From contig NZ_JARFML010000003.1 in NCBI RefSeq assembly GCF_029167105.1, positions 310,001-374,000 of the forward strand: 64,000 nucleotides of DNA, written 5' to 3'. Shown here piece by piece: positions 53,448 through 63,120 of the stretch; within the stretch, counting starts at the first letter, position 1; the number at the start of each line of letters is the position of its first letter. Made by a program: the position numbers and the translations under genes. This stretch comes from Bradyrhizobium yuanmingense. GTDB lineage: Bacteria; Pseudomonadota; Alphaproteobacteria; Rhizobiales; Xanthobacteraceae. The notes beneath the pieces were generated by a model. It saw only the letters and a program-made list of their open reading frames with translations. It was not told the DNA's origin and ran no database searches.

Positions 53448-54281
53448 TTAGTTCTTTCCGCTCCAGAGGTCGATCGGGAATGCATTCATCAAGGCACGAT
53501 GATCAAAGTTGAGGCGCGCAGCTCCCCCCATCTCGCGACCTTCGTCAATACTCGTCGCAAACTCGACGCCGAACCGGCCGGTGCCCTCATAATAGTCACG
53601 ATACTTGAACTCAGCCTCTCCGCTGCTCAGCCGTACGTATCGAGCCGGTATCCCGAATGCCTCGGCGACGATGATGCCGTGGAGCGAGCTGGCCAGAACC
53701 AGTTCAGCTTCGAGAATGGCGTCAATTCGCCGGTTCCAGGATCCCAGCGGTGAGACCACCGTATCGGCGGCAGGGTCGACGATGTTCAAATCGTGCAAAT
53801 TCGGAACAAACACCCACGGCTTCTTGGCTGTGGGGTGGAAGCGATTGGGGAACAGCTGAGGAAGCAGCAACGCCGGGTCTCCGAACACTTCGGGGACCGC
53901 GATGCCCCGGCGCTGCAGGACCTCCCGGGTACGGGGGCCGCGCACGGCTCGCACGTCCAAATTCTGCACGCGATGGTTGAGGTCGCCTTGGCCGGCGCGC
54001 CCGTTTACGCCGCTTCCCCAGATCACATCGCCATTTCGCGCGTAGTGGAGCACGGAGCCGATCGCGAACAAGCGCGTTTGCCGCGGCACCTCATCGGCGA
54101 GCGTATAGCCGAATTGCCGCAAGAGATGGTCAACGACGACGATCGAAAGATGATCGCCGAAATTGATCGTTCCGTCGTCGGGACGCCAGAAGAACAAGTC
54201 CACGTGCGGATAGGGCAGTTGATGAATAAAGTCGCAGCCGACCTCGTTGATCAGCCGTCGTAGATTGCCTCGAAAATTCAT
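53448..54281 (-). CDS. Polysaccharide pyruvyl transferase family protein
   Basis: ATG 54281 with GAGG upstream; 277 aa. Family features: FWRPDDGTINFGDHLSIVVV, AIGSVLHYARNGDVIWGSGV, VRAVRGPRTREVLQRRGIAV, FGDPALLLP and VLASSLHGIIVAEAFGIPA. These proteins transfer pyruvate from PEP to sugar hydroxyls as a ketal and occur as ExoV or WcaK in exopolysaccharide loci. A pyruvate group would give the polymer negative charge. Confidence 0.9.
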   Translation of the reverse strand: MNFRGNLRRLINEVGCDFIHQLPYPHVDLFFWRPDDGTINFGDHLSIVVVDHLLRQFGYTLADEVPRQTRLFAIGSVLHYARNGDVIWGSGVNGRAGQGDLNHRVQNLDVRAVRGPRTREVLQRRGIAVPEVFGDPALLLPQLFPNRFHPTAKKPWVFVPNLHDLNIVDPAADTVVSPLGSWNRRIDAILEAELVLASSLHGIIVAEAFGIPARYVRLSSGEAEFKYRDYYEGTGRFGVEFATSIDEGREMGGAARLNFDHRALMNAFPIDLWSGKN

Positions 54282-54390
54282 GCTGCCTCGGATGTAGCTG
54301 CTTTCTTGCCGTAGTGTCCTCGTAAACAAGGCGACTATTGGACCATAGCAGCCAATGGCTCATCGACGAATGTCGACCTAACCCCGAATT

Positions 54391-55872
54391 GTGACAGGCT
54401 TCCAATTGCGCCACGAGATTATCAAGCCGCGCTCGATCGTTTCGGGCGTCATTTGGTCGGCGCTCGATTCCGCGGTCGGGCAGGCGCTCACGCTCGCAAT
54501 CTACATGATCATGGCGCGGCTGCTGTCGCCGCAGATTCTCGGCATCGTGGCGACGGGAGCGCTGGCGCTCGAGTTCTGTCGGGCAGTCCTGATCGAGAGC
54601 ATCGCGATTGCCGTCCAGGCGCGTCCCGATCCGAAGGATGAGGATTACACAGCCTCGTTTTGGCTCATTGCGGGCCTCTCCTTGTTTGCAGCACTCGCAC
54701 TGTTCGCCTCGAGCGGCGCCATCGAACGATTCTCCGGTCTTTCGGATCTTGCCATCGTTCTCAAAGGATTTTGCATCGTGGTGGCCGTGCAAGGCCTGTC
54801 ACGGACGCACGAAGCCTGGCTGACGCGCAACCAACTCTTTCGATCCCTCGCCATCCGTTCGATTTCTTCAATCTCTATCGGCGGGGCGGTAGGGATCGCG
54901 CTGGCGATACAGGGGTACGGGGTCGTTGCGCTGGTCGGACAGCTCGTCTCGACTTCGTTGATCTCGCTGGTCAGCCTTTGGATCCTGACGCCCTGGCGCC
55001 CTCGGCTGCGTGTCAGCCGGCAGGCTGTCATCGATCTCCTGAGCTATGCGCGTTACGTGGCGCTGACGGGAATCACGAACTTTGCCAATGCCAATTCCGA
55101 TCTGATTTTCGTCACTTGGTATACCGGCGCCGCCGGCGCGGGCTTCTACAGCCTTGCCAAGCGCCTGGTCAACGCCGTGAGTACCGTGATCGGGAATGCG
55201 TTGAACCGCGTGTTCTTTTCGACCATCGCTGGCCTCCAGCATGACCGGGAAGCATCGCGTTCGACGCTGGTCGACTTCGTCAAGTACACGTCACTGCTGA
55301 CGGCCCCGCTTTTCGCGGGCATAGCGGCTCTGGCACCGGATCTCATCGTCGGTTTCTTCGGATCCAAGTGGGGCGAGGCCGCCCCTCTACTCGCGATCAT
55401 GTCGATCACCGGGTTCTTGACCACGATCGGCCTCTACAATCACTCTGTGATCCTGGCATTCGGCAAACCGCACTGGCAGACCTGGCTGACGCTGATATAT
55501 GCGGTTTCGAACATAGCGATTTTCATCGTCGCTGCGCCGTTCGGCCTTGTCGCGATCGCTGTCGGCTACGTCGTTCGCGCCTTGTTGCTGTATCCGCTAT
55601 CCGCCGGAGCATCGATGCGGATCTTGTCGCTCGGCATCAGGCCCTATGCCGCGGCGCTGATGCCCGCACTTGCGGGCTCTGCGGTGATGGCATGCGCGGT
55701 GGTTGCTGCCTCCGTTACCATGCCGGCCACGTCGCCATGGCTGCGTCTCGCCGCGCTCGTGCTGCTTGGGTCTTCGGTCTATCTTGCCGTCGTCATGGCG
55801 GTCGCCCGGCCGGCGGTGGTGCGGATTTGGCAGGAAGTCTTGGGCCGTGTGCGGCGATCGTCCAAGACCTAG
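54391..55872 (+). CDS. Wzx-like lipid-linked oligosaccharide flippase
   Basis: GTG 54391; 493 aa with about fourteen hydrophobic helices. The N-terminal region (SGVIWSALDSAVGQALTLAI, YMIMARLLSPQILGIVA) is the classic polysaccharide flippase start, and DLIFVTWYTGAAGAGFYSLA matches the central family motif. It is oriented away from the pyruvyltransferase. A second, different flippase lies at 61729, so the locus has two. Confidence 0.9.
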   Translation: MTGFQLRHEIIKPRSIVSGVIWSALDSAVGQALTLAIYMIMARLLSPQILGIVATGALALEFCRAVLIESIAIAVQARPDPKDEDYTASFWLIAGLSLFAALALFASSGAIERFSGLSDLAIVLKGFCIVVAVQGLSRTHEAWLTRNQLFRSLAIRSISSISIGGAVGIALAIQGYGVVALVGQLVSTSLISLVSLWILTPWRPRLRVSRQAVIDLLSYARYVALTGITNFANANSDLIFVTWYTGAAGAGFYSLAKRLVNAVSTVIGNALNRVFFSTIAGLQHDREASRSTLVDFVKYTSLLTAPLFAGIAALAPDLIVGFFGSKWGEAAPLLAIMSITGFLTTIGLYNHSVILAFGKPHWQTWLTLIYAVSNIAIFIVAAPFGLVAIAVGYVVRALLLYPLSAGASMRILSLGIRPYAAALMPALAGSAVMACAVVAASVTMPATSPWLRLAALVLLGSSVYLAVVMAVARPAVVRIWQEVLGRVRRSSKT

Positions 55873-55897
55873 CCAGAATTCGGCCTGCACGCACCAG

Positions 55898-57022
55898 CTA
55901 GCTTGCGTTGGCCGCCTGTCTGGCCTCGGCAAGATCGAGCGGCTCGGGCTTCGGGACGCGGGCTGATCTTGCCCCGCCAGGCGCAAGCCGGTTGATCAAT
56001 CTTCTAGCGGGATCTTCGACGTAGCGATATGTCACGTCGGCAACGACTGTCAGAACGATGCAGCAGACCAACGCAAACACTGGAAACACACTCGGTTGAA
56101 GTCCGAAATAGTGCCAGGCCGGCTTGAAAAGCAGGATCAACAGCACTTCGTGCACCATGTAGATCGCGTATGACGTGTTCCCGAGGCGGCCAAGCCAGTC
56201 GGAACCGGGAAACCGCGCGAAGGCGCTTTCTCCTGTGGCTGTGACGAGGATCGCGAGAGAGAACAGTATGATTGCAAGGTCGGGCTTCGCAAAGAAGTTG
56301 AGGACCAGAACCGAGACGGCAAACAGCGCTATTCCGGCGAATGCAACCGGCTTCTTGCGATAGTCGCTGGAGAGCCTGAACAGGACGGTCAGGAGAATCC
56401 CGTTCAGGAAGCTCGGAAGCGCCCGTAACATCCCGAAATCGAAAGTTGCCCCGTACATCTGTGAGCGCTCCTGCCAGATCGGCAGGTGAGCATGGGCAAG
56501 GATGCCGTAAGAGAGCGCGACGATGATCGCGAGCATCAGCGGCGAGATCCTCCCGGCCAGCAGCATGAACAATGGGAATAATAGGTAACAGAACAGCTCG
56601 GCGCTGATGGACCAAGCCGGCGAGTTGAAGCTGAGATGATCTGTGATACCCCACGCCTGCACGAGGAAGAGGTTTTGAATGAAATCCGTCCAGCTAGCGT
56701 GCGAGGTCGGACCGGATATGCCCATGAGAGCAAGGACCGCGAATATCAACAATGTGAGCAGATGCAAGGGGTAGATTCGCGCGATCCGCCTGACGAGAAA
56801 ACGCGCATAGGAGCGCAGGCCGGTCGAGCTTGAAGGATAGGAATAGGAGATCACGAAGCCGGACAGGATGAAGAACATGTCCACGAACAGGCCATAGGAC
56901 CCGTTCCAGGCCGGTGAGATGCCCTTGTCGATCAGCTTCAGGTGGAAGATGAAGACCCCGAGCGCGGCGACGAAGCGGTAGAAGTCGAGAACGACAAAAC
57001 GTCTTGCTTCACTGGCTTCCAT
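55898..57022 (-). CDS. Acyltransferase 3 family O-acyltransferase
   Basis: ATG 57022 with GAGG nine bases upstream (an in-frame TTG lies at 57079); 374 aa. Signature: RFVVLDFYRFVAALGVFIFH, GLFVDMFFILSGFVISYSYP, RIARIYPLHLLTLL and NSPAWSISAELFCYLLFPL. It converges with the flippase gene 25 bp away. It is the fourth acyltransferase of this locus. Confidence 0.88.
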   Translation of the reverse strand: MEASEARRFVVLDFYRFVAALGVFIFHLKLIDKGISPAWNGSYGLFVDMFFILSGFVISYSYPSSSTGLRSYARFLVRRIARIYPLHLLTLLIFAVLALMGISGPTSHASWTDFIQNLFLVQAWGITDHLSFNSPAWSISAELFCYLLFPLFMLLAGRISPLMLAIIVALSYGILAHAHLPIWQERSQMYGATFDFGMLRALPSFLNGILLTVLFRLSSDYRKKPVAFAGIALFAVSVLVLNFFAKPDLAIILFSLAILVTATGESAFARFPGSDWLGRLGNTSYAIYMVHEVLLILLFKPAWHYFGLQPSVFPVFALVCCIVLTVVADVTYRYVEDPARRLINRLAPGGARSARVPKPEPLDLAEARQAANAS

Positions 57023-57203
57023 CGGGCCTCGGAGTCCTTGCGCGGTTCGTTCCCCTTCTAGAGTCGAATTGTGACGCAAGTTCGCAAGCGCGTCGGCCGA
57101 TGCGGCGCAATCGCGGCAGCCCGCCCGAATTCATGGGGCCTATCCAATTGCGAATGGCAGTCAGCTCTGCTCATCGATAAGGCAGGCGCCCGACAAACGA
57201 ACA

Positions 57204-57231
57204 GAGCCGGGACCTTGCACGGTCCCGGCTC
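57204..57231 (-). terminator. Rho-independent terminator candidate of the 57256 gene
   Basis: Perfect 11-bp arms GAGCCGGGACC (57204-57214) and GGTCCCGGCTC (57221-57231) with a six-base loop. On the minus strand TGTTCGTTTG follows. It is 25 bp past the stop of the large gene. Confidence 0.75.
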
Positions 57232-57255
57232 CCGTTTGGGCAGATTTCGCCGTGC

Positions 57256-60200
57256 TTAGACGAACACGAAGTCGTGGGTGGTCAGGCTGGAGACGTAGAC
57301 GTTCTTCAGCAGAATCGAGTCGGTGGCCGAGAACGTGATGAGCGCGTTCGTGCCGGACTGCGTGATCTGGAGGTGGCTGTAGTCCTCCGCCAGCAGTTTC
57401 GAGATCGCGATCGTGTCGTGCGTCGTCCCGCTGCCGGCCTGGAAGTTGAGGATCTGGTCCTGGCCGTGGTCGTACGCGATGGTCGTCGAGTTCGGCGCCG
57501 CCGAGAACACGTCATTGCCGGCCCCGCCCTGGATCGTCACGCCGCTGGCGACGGCCGTGACGTTGTGGGTGCCATCGGACTTGGTCTGATCGATGAACTG
57601 GAGCGCCTTGGCGGTGTTGTAGTTCTCGTGCTGCGTGACGCCGGCCTGTCCGTTGAAGTTGAACAGGAAGACGTCCCTCGAGCCGTCGGCGTGGCTGGCG
57701 ATCTCCTGGGTCTTGATGCCGGCGCTGTTATAGATGTCGGTCAGCTTGCTGCCGTCACTGTTGATGACCTGGGTATAGTCCAGAGTGCCGTCGGCGTGGG
57801 TCCTTGTGATCTCGACGATATTGCCCGAGGCATCGAGGTGCTGGTGCTGCGTCGTGTAGGACTGGCCTGTGATGTTGTAGTTCCAGTTGTCCGACGTGCC
57901 GTCGGCGTTCTTGATATAGGCAGCGGTCTTGATACCGCCGGTGTAGACCGTGGTGGAACTGTAGCCGTCGCTCTTGGTCGTCACCTCGCTGGTGATAATT
58001 CCGTTGGCGTCATACCAGCCCGAGGTCTTGGTGCCGTCGGCGCTCTGCACCAGGGTGAACGCCAGGCTGTCGTCGGCGTGGGTCCGCACGATGTGCGTAA
58101 GGAAACCGGTGGTATCGTAGCTATCGTGCTCTTTCGTGTAGTTCTGACCGATGACGTTGAAGAGATAGACATCCCTCGAGCCGTCGGAGTGATAGTCGGT
58201 TTGTGTCTTCTTGACGCCTGAAGCGTCGTAATTGGTCACGACGCTGCCACCGTCGCTGCCGACGACCTGGGTATAGTCGAGCGTGCCGTCGGCGTGCCAG
58301 CGGGTCACCTCCGTCGTCTTGCCGGTCGGATCGAGATGCTGGTGCTGCGTGGCATAGCTCTGGCCGGTGATGTTGTAGGTGTAATTGTCTTGGCTCAGGT
58401 CGGCATTGGTGATGTAGGCCGCAGTTTTCAGGCCGTTGGTATAGACCGTTGTCGAGTTGTAACCGTCGGCCTTCGTGATCACCTCGCTGGTGAGGACCCC
58501 CTTTGCATCGTACCAGTCCGTCGTCTTGGTCCCGTCCTTGCTCTGCACCAGCTTGAACGCCATGCTGCCGTCCGCGTGCTTCCGGATCAGCGTCGTAAGG
58601 AAGCCGGTTGCATCATAGACGTCGTGTTCGGTCGTGTAGTTCTGGCCGGTGATGTTGAAGAGGAAGACGTCCTTGCTGCCATCGGCGTGGTACTCGGATT
58701 GTTTCGTCCGTACTCCCGCCGAGTCATAGATGGTGACGACGCTGCTCCCGTCGTTGTTGATGACCTGGGTATAGTCGAGCGTGCCATCCGCGTGCTTGCG
58801 GGTGACGGACGTGACCTTGCCGGACGGATCGATGTGCTGGATCAGCGTGGTGTAGCTCTGGCCGGTGATGCCATAGGCATAGTTGTCCAGACTACCGTCG
58901 GCGTTCTTGATGTAAACTTTCGTCTTGACGCCGTTGCTGTAGAGGGTTGTCGAGGCGAAGCCGTCGGCCTTTTGGACCACCTCGCTGGTGAGGCTGCCGG
59001 CGGCATTGTACCAGTTGGTCGTCTTGGTGCCGTCGGCGGTCTGCATCAGCTCGAAGGCCAGGCTGCCGTCGGCATGCAGGCGCGTCAGGGTCGTGAGGAA
59101 TCCGGTCGAATCGTAGACGTCGTGCTGGGTCGTATAGTTCTGGCCCTTGATGCTGTACGTCCAGACATCCTTGCTGCGATCGGCATGGTAGGCGGTCTCG
59201 ACCAGTTTCACTCCCGTGGCGCTGTACAACGTGATCACGCTGCTGCCGTCACTATTGTAGACCTGGGTCGAGTCCAGAGAGCCGTCGGCATGGCTGCGGA
59301 TCACCGAAGTGACCTTCCCCGAAGCGTCGAGATGCTGCACCTGGGTGGTGAAGCTCTTGCCCGTGATGTTGTAGGTATAGTTGTCCTGCGAGCCGTCTGC
59401 GTTCTTGACGTAGGCGGCTGTCTTCACGCCGTTCGTGTAGAGCGTGGTGGAGTAATAGCCGTCGGACTTCTGGACGACTTCGCTCAGCAGGGTGCCGGCC
59501 GTGTTGTAGGTGTCGGTTGTCCGGGTTGCGTCGGTTCCGACATGAACGAATTTCGTCTGCACGCCGCCGGTGTAGCTGATCACGTCCTTGGAGCCGTCGC
59601 TGTACACGACGGTGGTCGAGGTCGGCTGCCCGCTTGAATTGAGGCCGGTGTCGGATTTCGAGAGCAGCTTGCCACTCGAATCGTAAGTCCTCGTACTGGT
59701 CCAGGTCGCCGCCGAGTTCGTCACCGAGAACGAATATCCGCCCTGGATCTTCGAGAGCGCGTTGCCGTAATGGGCGATCATGTAGTCCATGGTCGCCTTC
59801 GACGCGACCTGCAGGACGTGGGAGTCGGTCAGGGTGATTGTCTGCAGCGCCGTCGAGTCGCTCAGATCGGACAGTTGCGGCACGATCTCCGCAGCCGTTC
59901 CGGTGACGCTGGTCCTTGTGTCCGGGGCGGGCGGCGTGGTCGGGGGCGCGTCGATCTCGATGATCACGGGGTGATCGCTGACCGGAATGGTGATGGTGCT
60001 GACGTCGGTATAGCTGGCGATCGCTGTGGTGCCGGTCAGCGTGTCGTACACCTTCACGGTATGATGGACGGCGCCGAGGTTCACCGTCACCGTCTGGGCC
60101 GCATTGGACAGCTCGGTATCGGTGGCGTCGTTCCAGAGCTTCGGCTCGGCCCAGACGACGAGTTCGTAGGCGCCATTGCTCTTGCCGAGCACCATGCTGT

Positions 60201-61164
60201 TGCCTGAGGCCGGCATGTTGCTCAACGTGTAGTTCAATGGGTCAGTCGGCTGCAGGCCGCCCTTGCCGTCGTCGGCCAGAATGGTCGTCAGGTTGTGAAT
60301 CGCCGTCGCGGCGAGCTTGGGCGTGCCGTCGGAGTTGAACAGGCCGAAATTGGCTTCGGGATTGGTATTGGCGGCAGACGAGTCGCGGTCGAACAGCTCG
60401 TAGAGGTAAGTTGCACTCACGCCGGCCTTGTAGGCGACGACAAGCGTGTTCAGGATCGATTTGGCCTGCACCGTCTCGTTGGCGCCGAGATACTGGGTAT
60501 TGGTTTGGGTGGTGTAGCCGGTTTCCGTGATGACGACGGGTTTTCCCGGAGCCGCGGCCATGACGGCGCTCAGCGTCGCCGCGATGGAGTTGCTCGGATT
60601 GAGGCCGGTGCTGACATAAGCGTGGGCGTTGGCATAGTCGACCGAGCCCGACATGTTGCCGAGCTGGCTGTAGCCCTGGGGATCGTTGTAGGCCAGTGAC
60701 AGATTGTAGACGGGGATGCTGGCGAGCGTCGCGTTGGCATTGACGGCCTGATAGAGCGCACTCTGGAACTGGGCCGCGGCAGTGAGGCTCGAGCTGCCAT
60801 TGTAGCTGAAGGGCTGGTGATTGGCCTCGTTAAGCCCCTCGATGGCGCTGATGCTGCCCGAATAGCTTGTCGCGAATTTCTGGAGCGAGGCGATGTAGTT
60901 CTGCAACCCGACCGTACCGGACTGGGGCAGCGCAGACGATACCAGAAAGTCGAACTTGTAGCCGGCGGCGGCCAGGCCCTCGACGACAGGCTGCGCAGAG
61001 GGGCTCGTCCCCATCGCGTCGCGGAGATGGGTGACGCCGATATATTCGAGGCTGTCGGCCATCAGCGCGAGGTTATTGTAGCCGGTCCATCCGAAACCGG
61101 CGTGCGTGTTGACGCCGATAGAGTTGATGAAGCCGCTGGCGGACAGGATGGTTTGATCAGGCAT
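57256..61164 (-). CDS. Large RTX-type secreted protein: clan GH-A glycosidase-like domain, 166-residue repeats, calcium-binding end
   Basis: 1302 aa, no N-terminal signal peptide. Residues about 1-320 look like a clan GH-A TIM barrel (GH39/cellulase-like): IEGLNEANHQ places the acid/base Glu at 113 and PVVITETGYTT the nucleophile Glu at 214. A Pro-rich linker (PPTTPPAPDTR) lies near 410. Residues about 530-1190 are tandem 166-aa repeats (HADGTLDYTQV, ITGQSYTTQHQHLD, KTAAYIKNADGS). The end has one RTX-type nonapeptide (GGAGNDVFS) and a C-terminal type I secretion-like tail (LITFSATDSILLKNV, HDFVFV). It is probably secreted by a type I system that is not in the window and acts on the locus' own polymer. 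The 564-bp region upstream suggests its own promoter. Confidence 0.82.
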   Translation of the reverse strand: MPDQTILSASGFINSIGVNTHAGFGWTGYNNLALMADSLEYIGVTHLRDAMGTSPSAQPVVEGLAAAGYKFDFLVSSALPQSGTVGLQNYIASLQKFATSYSGSISAIEGLNEANHQPFSYNGSSSLTAAAQFQSALYQAVNANATLASIPVYNLSLAYNDPQGYSQLGNMSGSVDYANAHAYVSTGLNPSNSIAATLSAVMAAAPGKPVVITETGYTTQTNTQYLGANETVQAKSILNTLVVAYKAGVSATYLYELFDRDSSAANTNPEANFGLFNSDGTPKLAATAIHNLTTILADDGKGGLQPTDPLNYTLSNMPASGNSMVLGKSNGAYELVVWAEPKLWNDATDTELSNAAQTVTVNLGAVHHTVKVYDTLTGTTAIASYTDVSTITIPVSDHPVIIEIDAPPTTPPAPDTRTSVTGTAAEIVPQLSDLSDSTALQTITLTDSHVLQVASKATMDYMIAHYGNALSKIQGGYSFSVTNSAATWTSTRTYDSSGKLLSKSDTGLNSSGQPTSTTVVYSDGSKDVISYTGGVQTKFVHVGTDATRTTDTYNTAGTLLSEVVQKSDGYYSTTLYTNGVKTAAYVKNADGSQDNYTYNITGKSFTTQVQHLDASGKVTSVIRSHADGSLDSTQVYNSDGSSVITLYSATGVKLVETAYHADRSKDVWTYSIKGQNYTTQHDVYDSTGFLTTLTRLHADGSLAFELMQTADGTKTTNWYNAAGSLTSEVVQKADGFASTTLYSNGVKTKVYIKNADGSLDNYAYGITGQSYTTLIQHIDPSGKVTSVTRKHADGTLDYTQVINNDGSSVVTIYDSAGVRTKQSEYHADGSKDVFLFNITGQNYTTEHDVYDATGFLTTLIRKHADGSMAFKLVQSKDGTKTTDWYDAKGVLTSEVITKADGYNSTTVYTNGLKTAAYITNADLSQDNYTYNITGQSYATQHQHLDPTGKTTEVTRWHADGTLDYTQVVGSDGGSVVTNYDASGVKKTQTDYHSDGSRDVYLFNVIGQNYTKEHDSYDTTGFLTHIVRTHADDSLAFTLVQSADGTKTSGWYDANGIITSEVTTKSDGYSSTTVYTGGIKTAAYIKNADGTSDNWNYNITGQSYTTQHQHLDASGNIVEITRTHADGTLDYTQVINSDGSKLTDIYNSAGIKTQEIASHADGSRDVFLFNFNGQAGVTQHENYNTAKALQFIDQTKSDGTHNVTAVASGVTIQGGAGNDVFSAAPNSTTIAYDHGQDQILNFQAGSGTTHDTIAISKLLAEDYSHLQITQSGTNALITFSATDSILLKNVYVSSLTTHDFVFV
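57600..59700 (-). repeat. Tandem 498-bp coding repeats
   Basis: The same word recurs at 57773, 58271, 58769 and 59267, exactly 498 bp apart (166 codons). The first (59.7-59.3 kb) and last units are more divergent or partial. Each unit has two related sub-blocks built on D-G-S-x-D and ITGQxYTT motifs. The repeats keep the reading frame and differ by substitutions only. Confidence 0.9.
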
Positions 61165-61728
61165 TGCAAACTCGAGTTTGAGCGCGAACGAAATTGCTCG
61201 CAGGGATTTGCGTCGAAGCTTCTCTGTCGAGTGTGAATTTCAGATAAAAATCGAAGCTACAAATCGCGAGTGAAATGCGGTTCCTTGTACAGGAACAGCT
61301 CGACTCGTATTGCAGCAGAATGCTGATGCGATGCCCGTGCAGGATGGCGTGAGAAAGGCGCTTTCAAGATTTCCACGATTTACGCTGCTAAATATATGCG
61401 CAAGCCGTGCGAGTTCGATCCAACGCTTCGGCTTGAGAGCGTGTCATACGAACGCGGCGCCTGGGAGTCGCGACCAAGTGAAGCGGCTCGTTGCCGAGTC
61501 CGGCTCTTCGTTTGCATCGTCGGATTGCACAGGGAGTCGGCAGATGCCATTTTCATAGGCGAGTAATTTGATAGGGTCTATCGCGTTGGTTGTGTCCGTA
61601 TTTTCCCGGATGTAGCCATTTGGTTGGACCGGGGAGGCGCAATGGTTCCGTCCAGGAACTGAATCAGCGCCGTGGCCCAACGGCTCAATTGCTCGCCCGC
61701 TGTGTCCGATCCATGCCGGTGCGGCGAA
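61165..61728. other. Upstream region of the large secreted protein gene
   Basis: 564 bp between two minus-strand genes with no supported frame. The part nearest 61165-61270 is AT-richer and probably holds the promoter; no boxes or operators are assigned. The left gene has no strong ribosome site beyond GAGTTTGCA. Confidence 0.4.
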
Positions 61729-63120
61729 TTAGTCGCGGCGGGCCAGCATCAGAAAATCTCCGCGCCAGCCGACGATGGCCGTCGCGATTCCGGCGATCAA
61801 GATCTTGCCGGCAAGCCATGTCGCAGGCTCGGTCGGCATTGCGCCGAGTGATCCGATCAGGACGGCGGCCACCAGCGCCTGCGCGACCAGTGACCAGCGC
61901 GGGAATGCCTCGAACCGCAGGGTCGGACCGAGCGCAAACAGAATCGCTGCCAGCGTGGCGAGCGAAGCGCAGCCGACCGCTTGTCGCGGCGACAGGCCGG
62001 CCCAAACCGCGGCCAGCGCGACGGCCGCGACGATCGCGAGCTGGCCGGCCGCAACGACTACGAGCCTGGTCGCGAGCTTCTCCAGGTGCGGAACGACTGC
62101 GACGGTCGCCTGGAGATGCGTGTGCAGGAAATAGAAGGCGGCCACCATGGGCGCCGTCGTCAGGAAGCCGTCCAGGCTCTCCCGCGGCACCAGGATGCGA
62201 GCGGCATCCGGAATGAAGCCGACCAGTCCGCCGAGCAGCACGAGGGTCGTGCAGACCATGAACTCGAACATCCGCCGCGTCGATTGCACCGACTTCGTGA
62301 CGGTTCCGCGCTCGAAATCCTTTACGACATCGGGATAGCTCACGGTGTGGATCGCTGCATTGAGGACCCAGAACGGGCGTTGCAGCAGGTCGAGCGCGAT
62401 CGAAAACCCGGCGCTGGCGCCTGTCGCGCCCAGCCGGCCGATGATGATGAAGCGGAGCAGCACCGGCACCGACAGATGGATGACGGACGCACCCGCCGCG
62501 AGCATGCCGTAGCGGGCGTAGGTCTTCCAGTCGGCGAGCATCGTCTGCAACGAGGCGCGTTCCAGCGGCGTGCGGTATGCGATGAGCCCCGCGACGAGCC
62601 CCAGCGTGTGTCCCAACGCAATCCCGAGCAGCGCGGCCTCAGCCGTTCCCCAAATCCTTCCTCCCACCGCGGCTCCCGCCAGAAGCGCGGTGGCACGCAG
62701 TGCGAGAAGAGAGGAGGCGACCCCCAGCCGGTCCGACAGACGTACCGTCAGGAAATACAGATCCGTCACCCCCTGGAGCACGGATATGCCGAGGCCGAGC
62801 GCGATGATCCCTGCCGGCAGCGTGCTGGCCAGGAACGCGCAGCTTCCGACCGCTATCAGCGCGCCCGCACTCGACACGCCAGCTGCGAAGAGCGACCACC
62901 TCAGCCGGGCCGCCTCGTCCTCCCCGGCTGCTGCGAGAAAACGCAATCCGGCGAGCTGCAGCCACTCGAACATCAGGACGCAGAGCAATTGGCTCGAGGC
63001 CAGCGTGAGGGAAAAGCTGGTGTAGTCGGCAGCGGGCAAGAGATGGCTGACCGCGAAGATCAGGATGATCGCCGCGGCGCTTTGATAGAAATAGCCCGCC
63101 ATCGCGAACAGGCGTGTCAT
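61729..63120 (-). CDS. Polysaccharide flippase-like membrane protein (second Wzx)
   Basis: 463 aa, about twelve to fourteen hydrophobic helices. The start FAMAGYFYQSAAAIILIFAV and LLRFIIIGRLGATGASAGFS fit the polysaccharide transporter family; it is more Ala/Leu-rich and divergent than the flippase at 54391. ATGA overlap with the upstream GT4 (63120-63117) shows translational coupling. It may serve a different lipid-linked intermediate. Confidence 0.8.
   Translation of the reverse strand: MTRLFAMAGYFYQSAAAIILIFAVSHLLPAADYTSFSLTLASSQLLCVLMFEWLQLAGLRFLAAAGEDEAARLRWSLFAAGVSSAGALIAVGSCAFLASTLPAGIIALGLGISVLQGVTDLYFLTVRLSDRLGVASSLLALRATALLAGAAVGGRIWGTAEAALLGIALGHTLGLVAGLIAYRTPLERASLQTMLADWKTYARYGMLAAGASVIHLSVPVLLRFIIIGRLGATGASAGFSIALDLLQRPFWVLNAAIHTVSYPDVVKDFERGTVTKSVQSTRRMFEFMVCTTLVLLGGLVGFIPDAARILVPRESLDGFLTTAPMVAAFYFLHTHLQATVAVVPHLEKLATRLVVVAAGQLAIVAAVALAAVWAGLSPRQAVGCASLATLAAILFALGPTLRFEAFPRWSLVAQALVAAVLIGSLGAMPTEPATWLAGKILIAGIATAIVGWRGDFLMLARRD

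Noticed and set aside
57274..59637. Long open frames on the plus strand opposite the large repeat protein
   Set aside because: They follow the repeats of the minus-strand gene and are caused by its high GC third-codon positions; no start signals or domains.
57600..59700. Possible CRISPR or satellite array
   Set aside because: The 498-bp units are in-frame coding repeats without spacers; they are protein domains.
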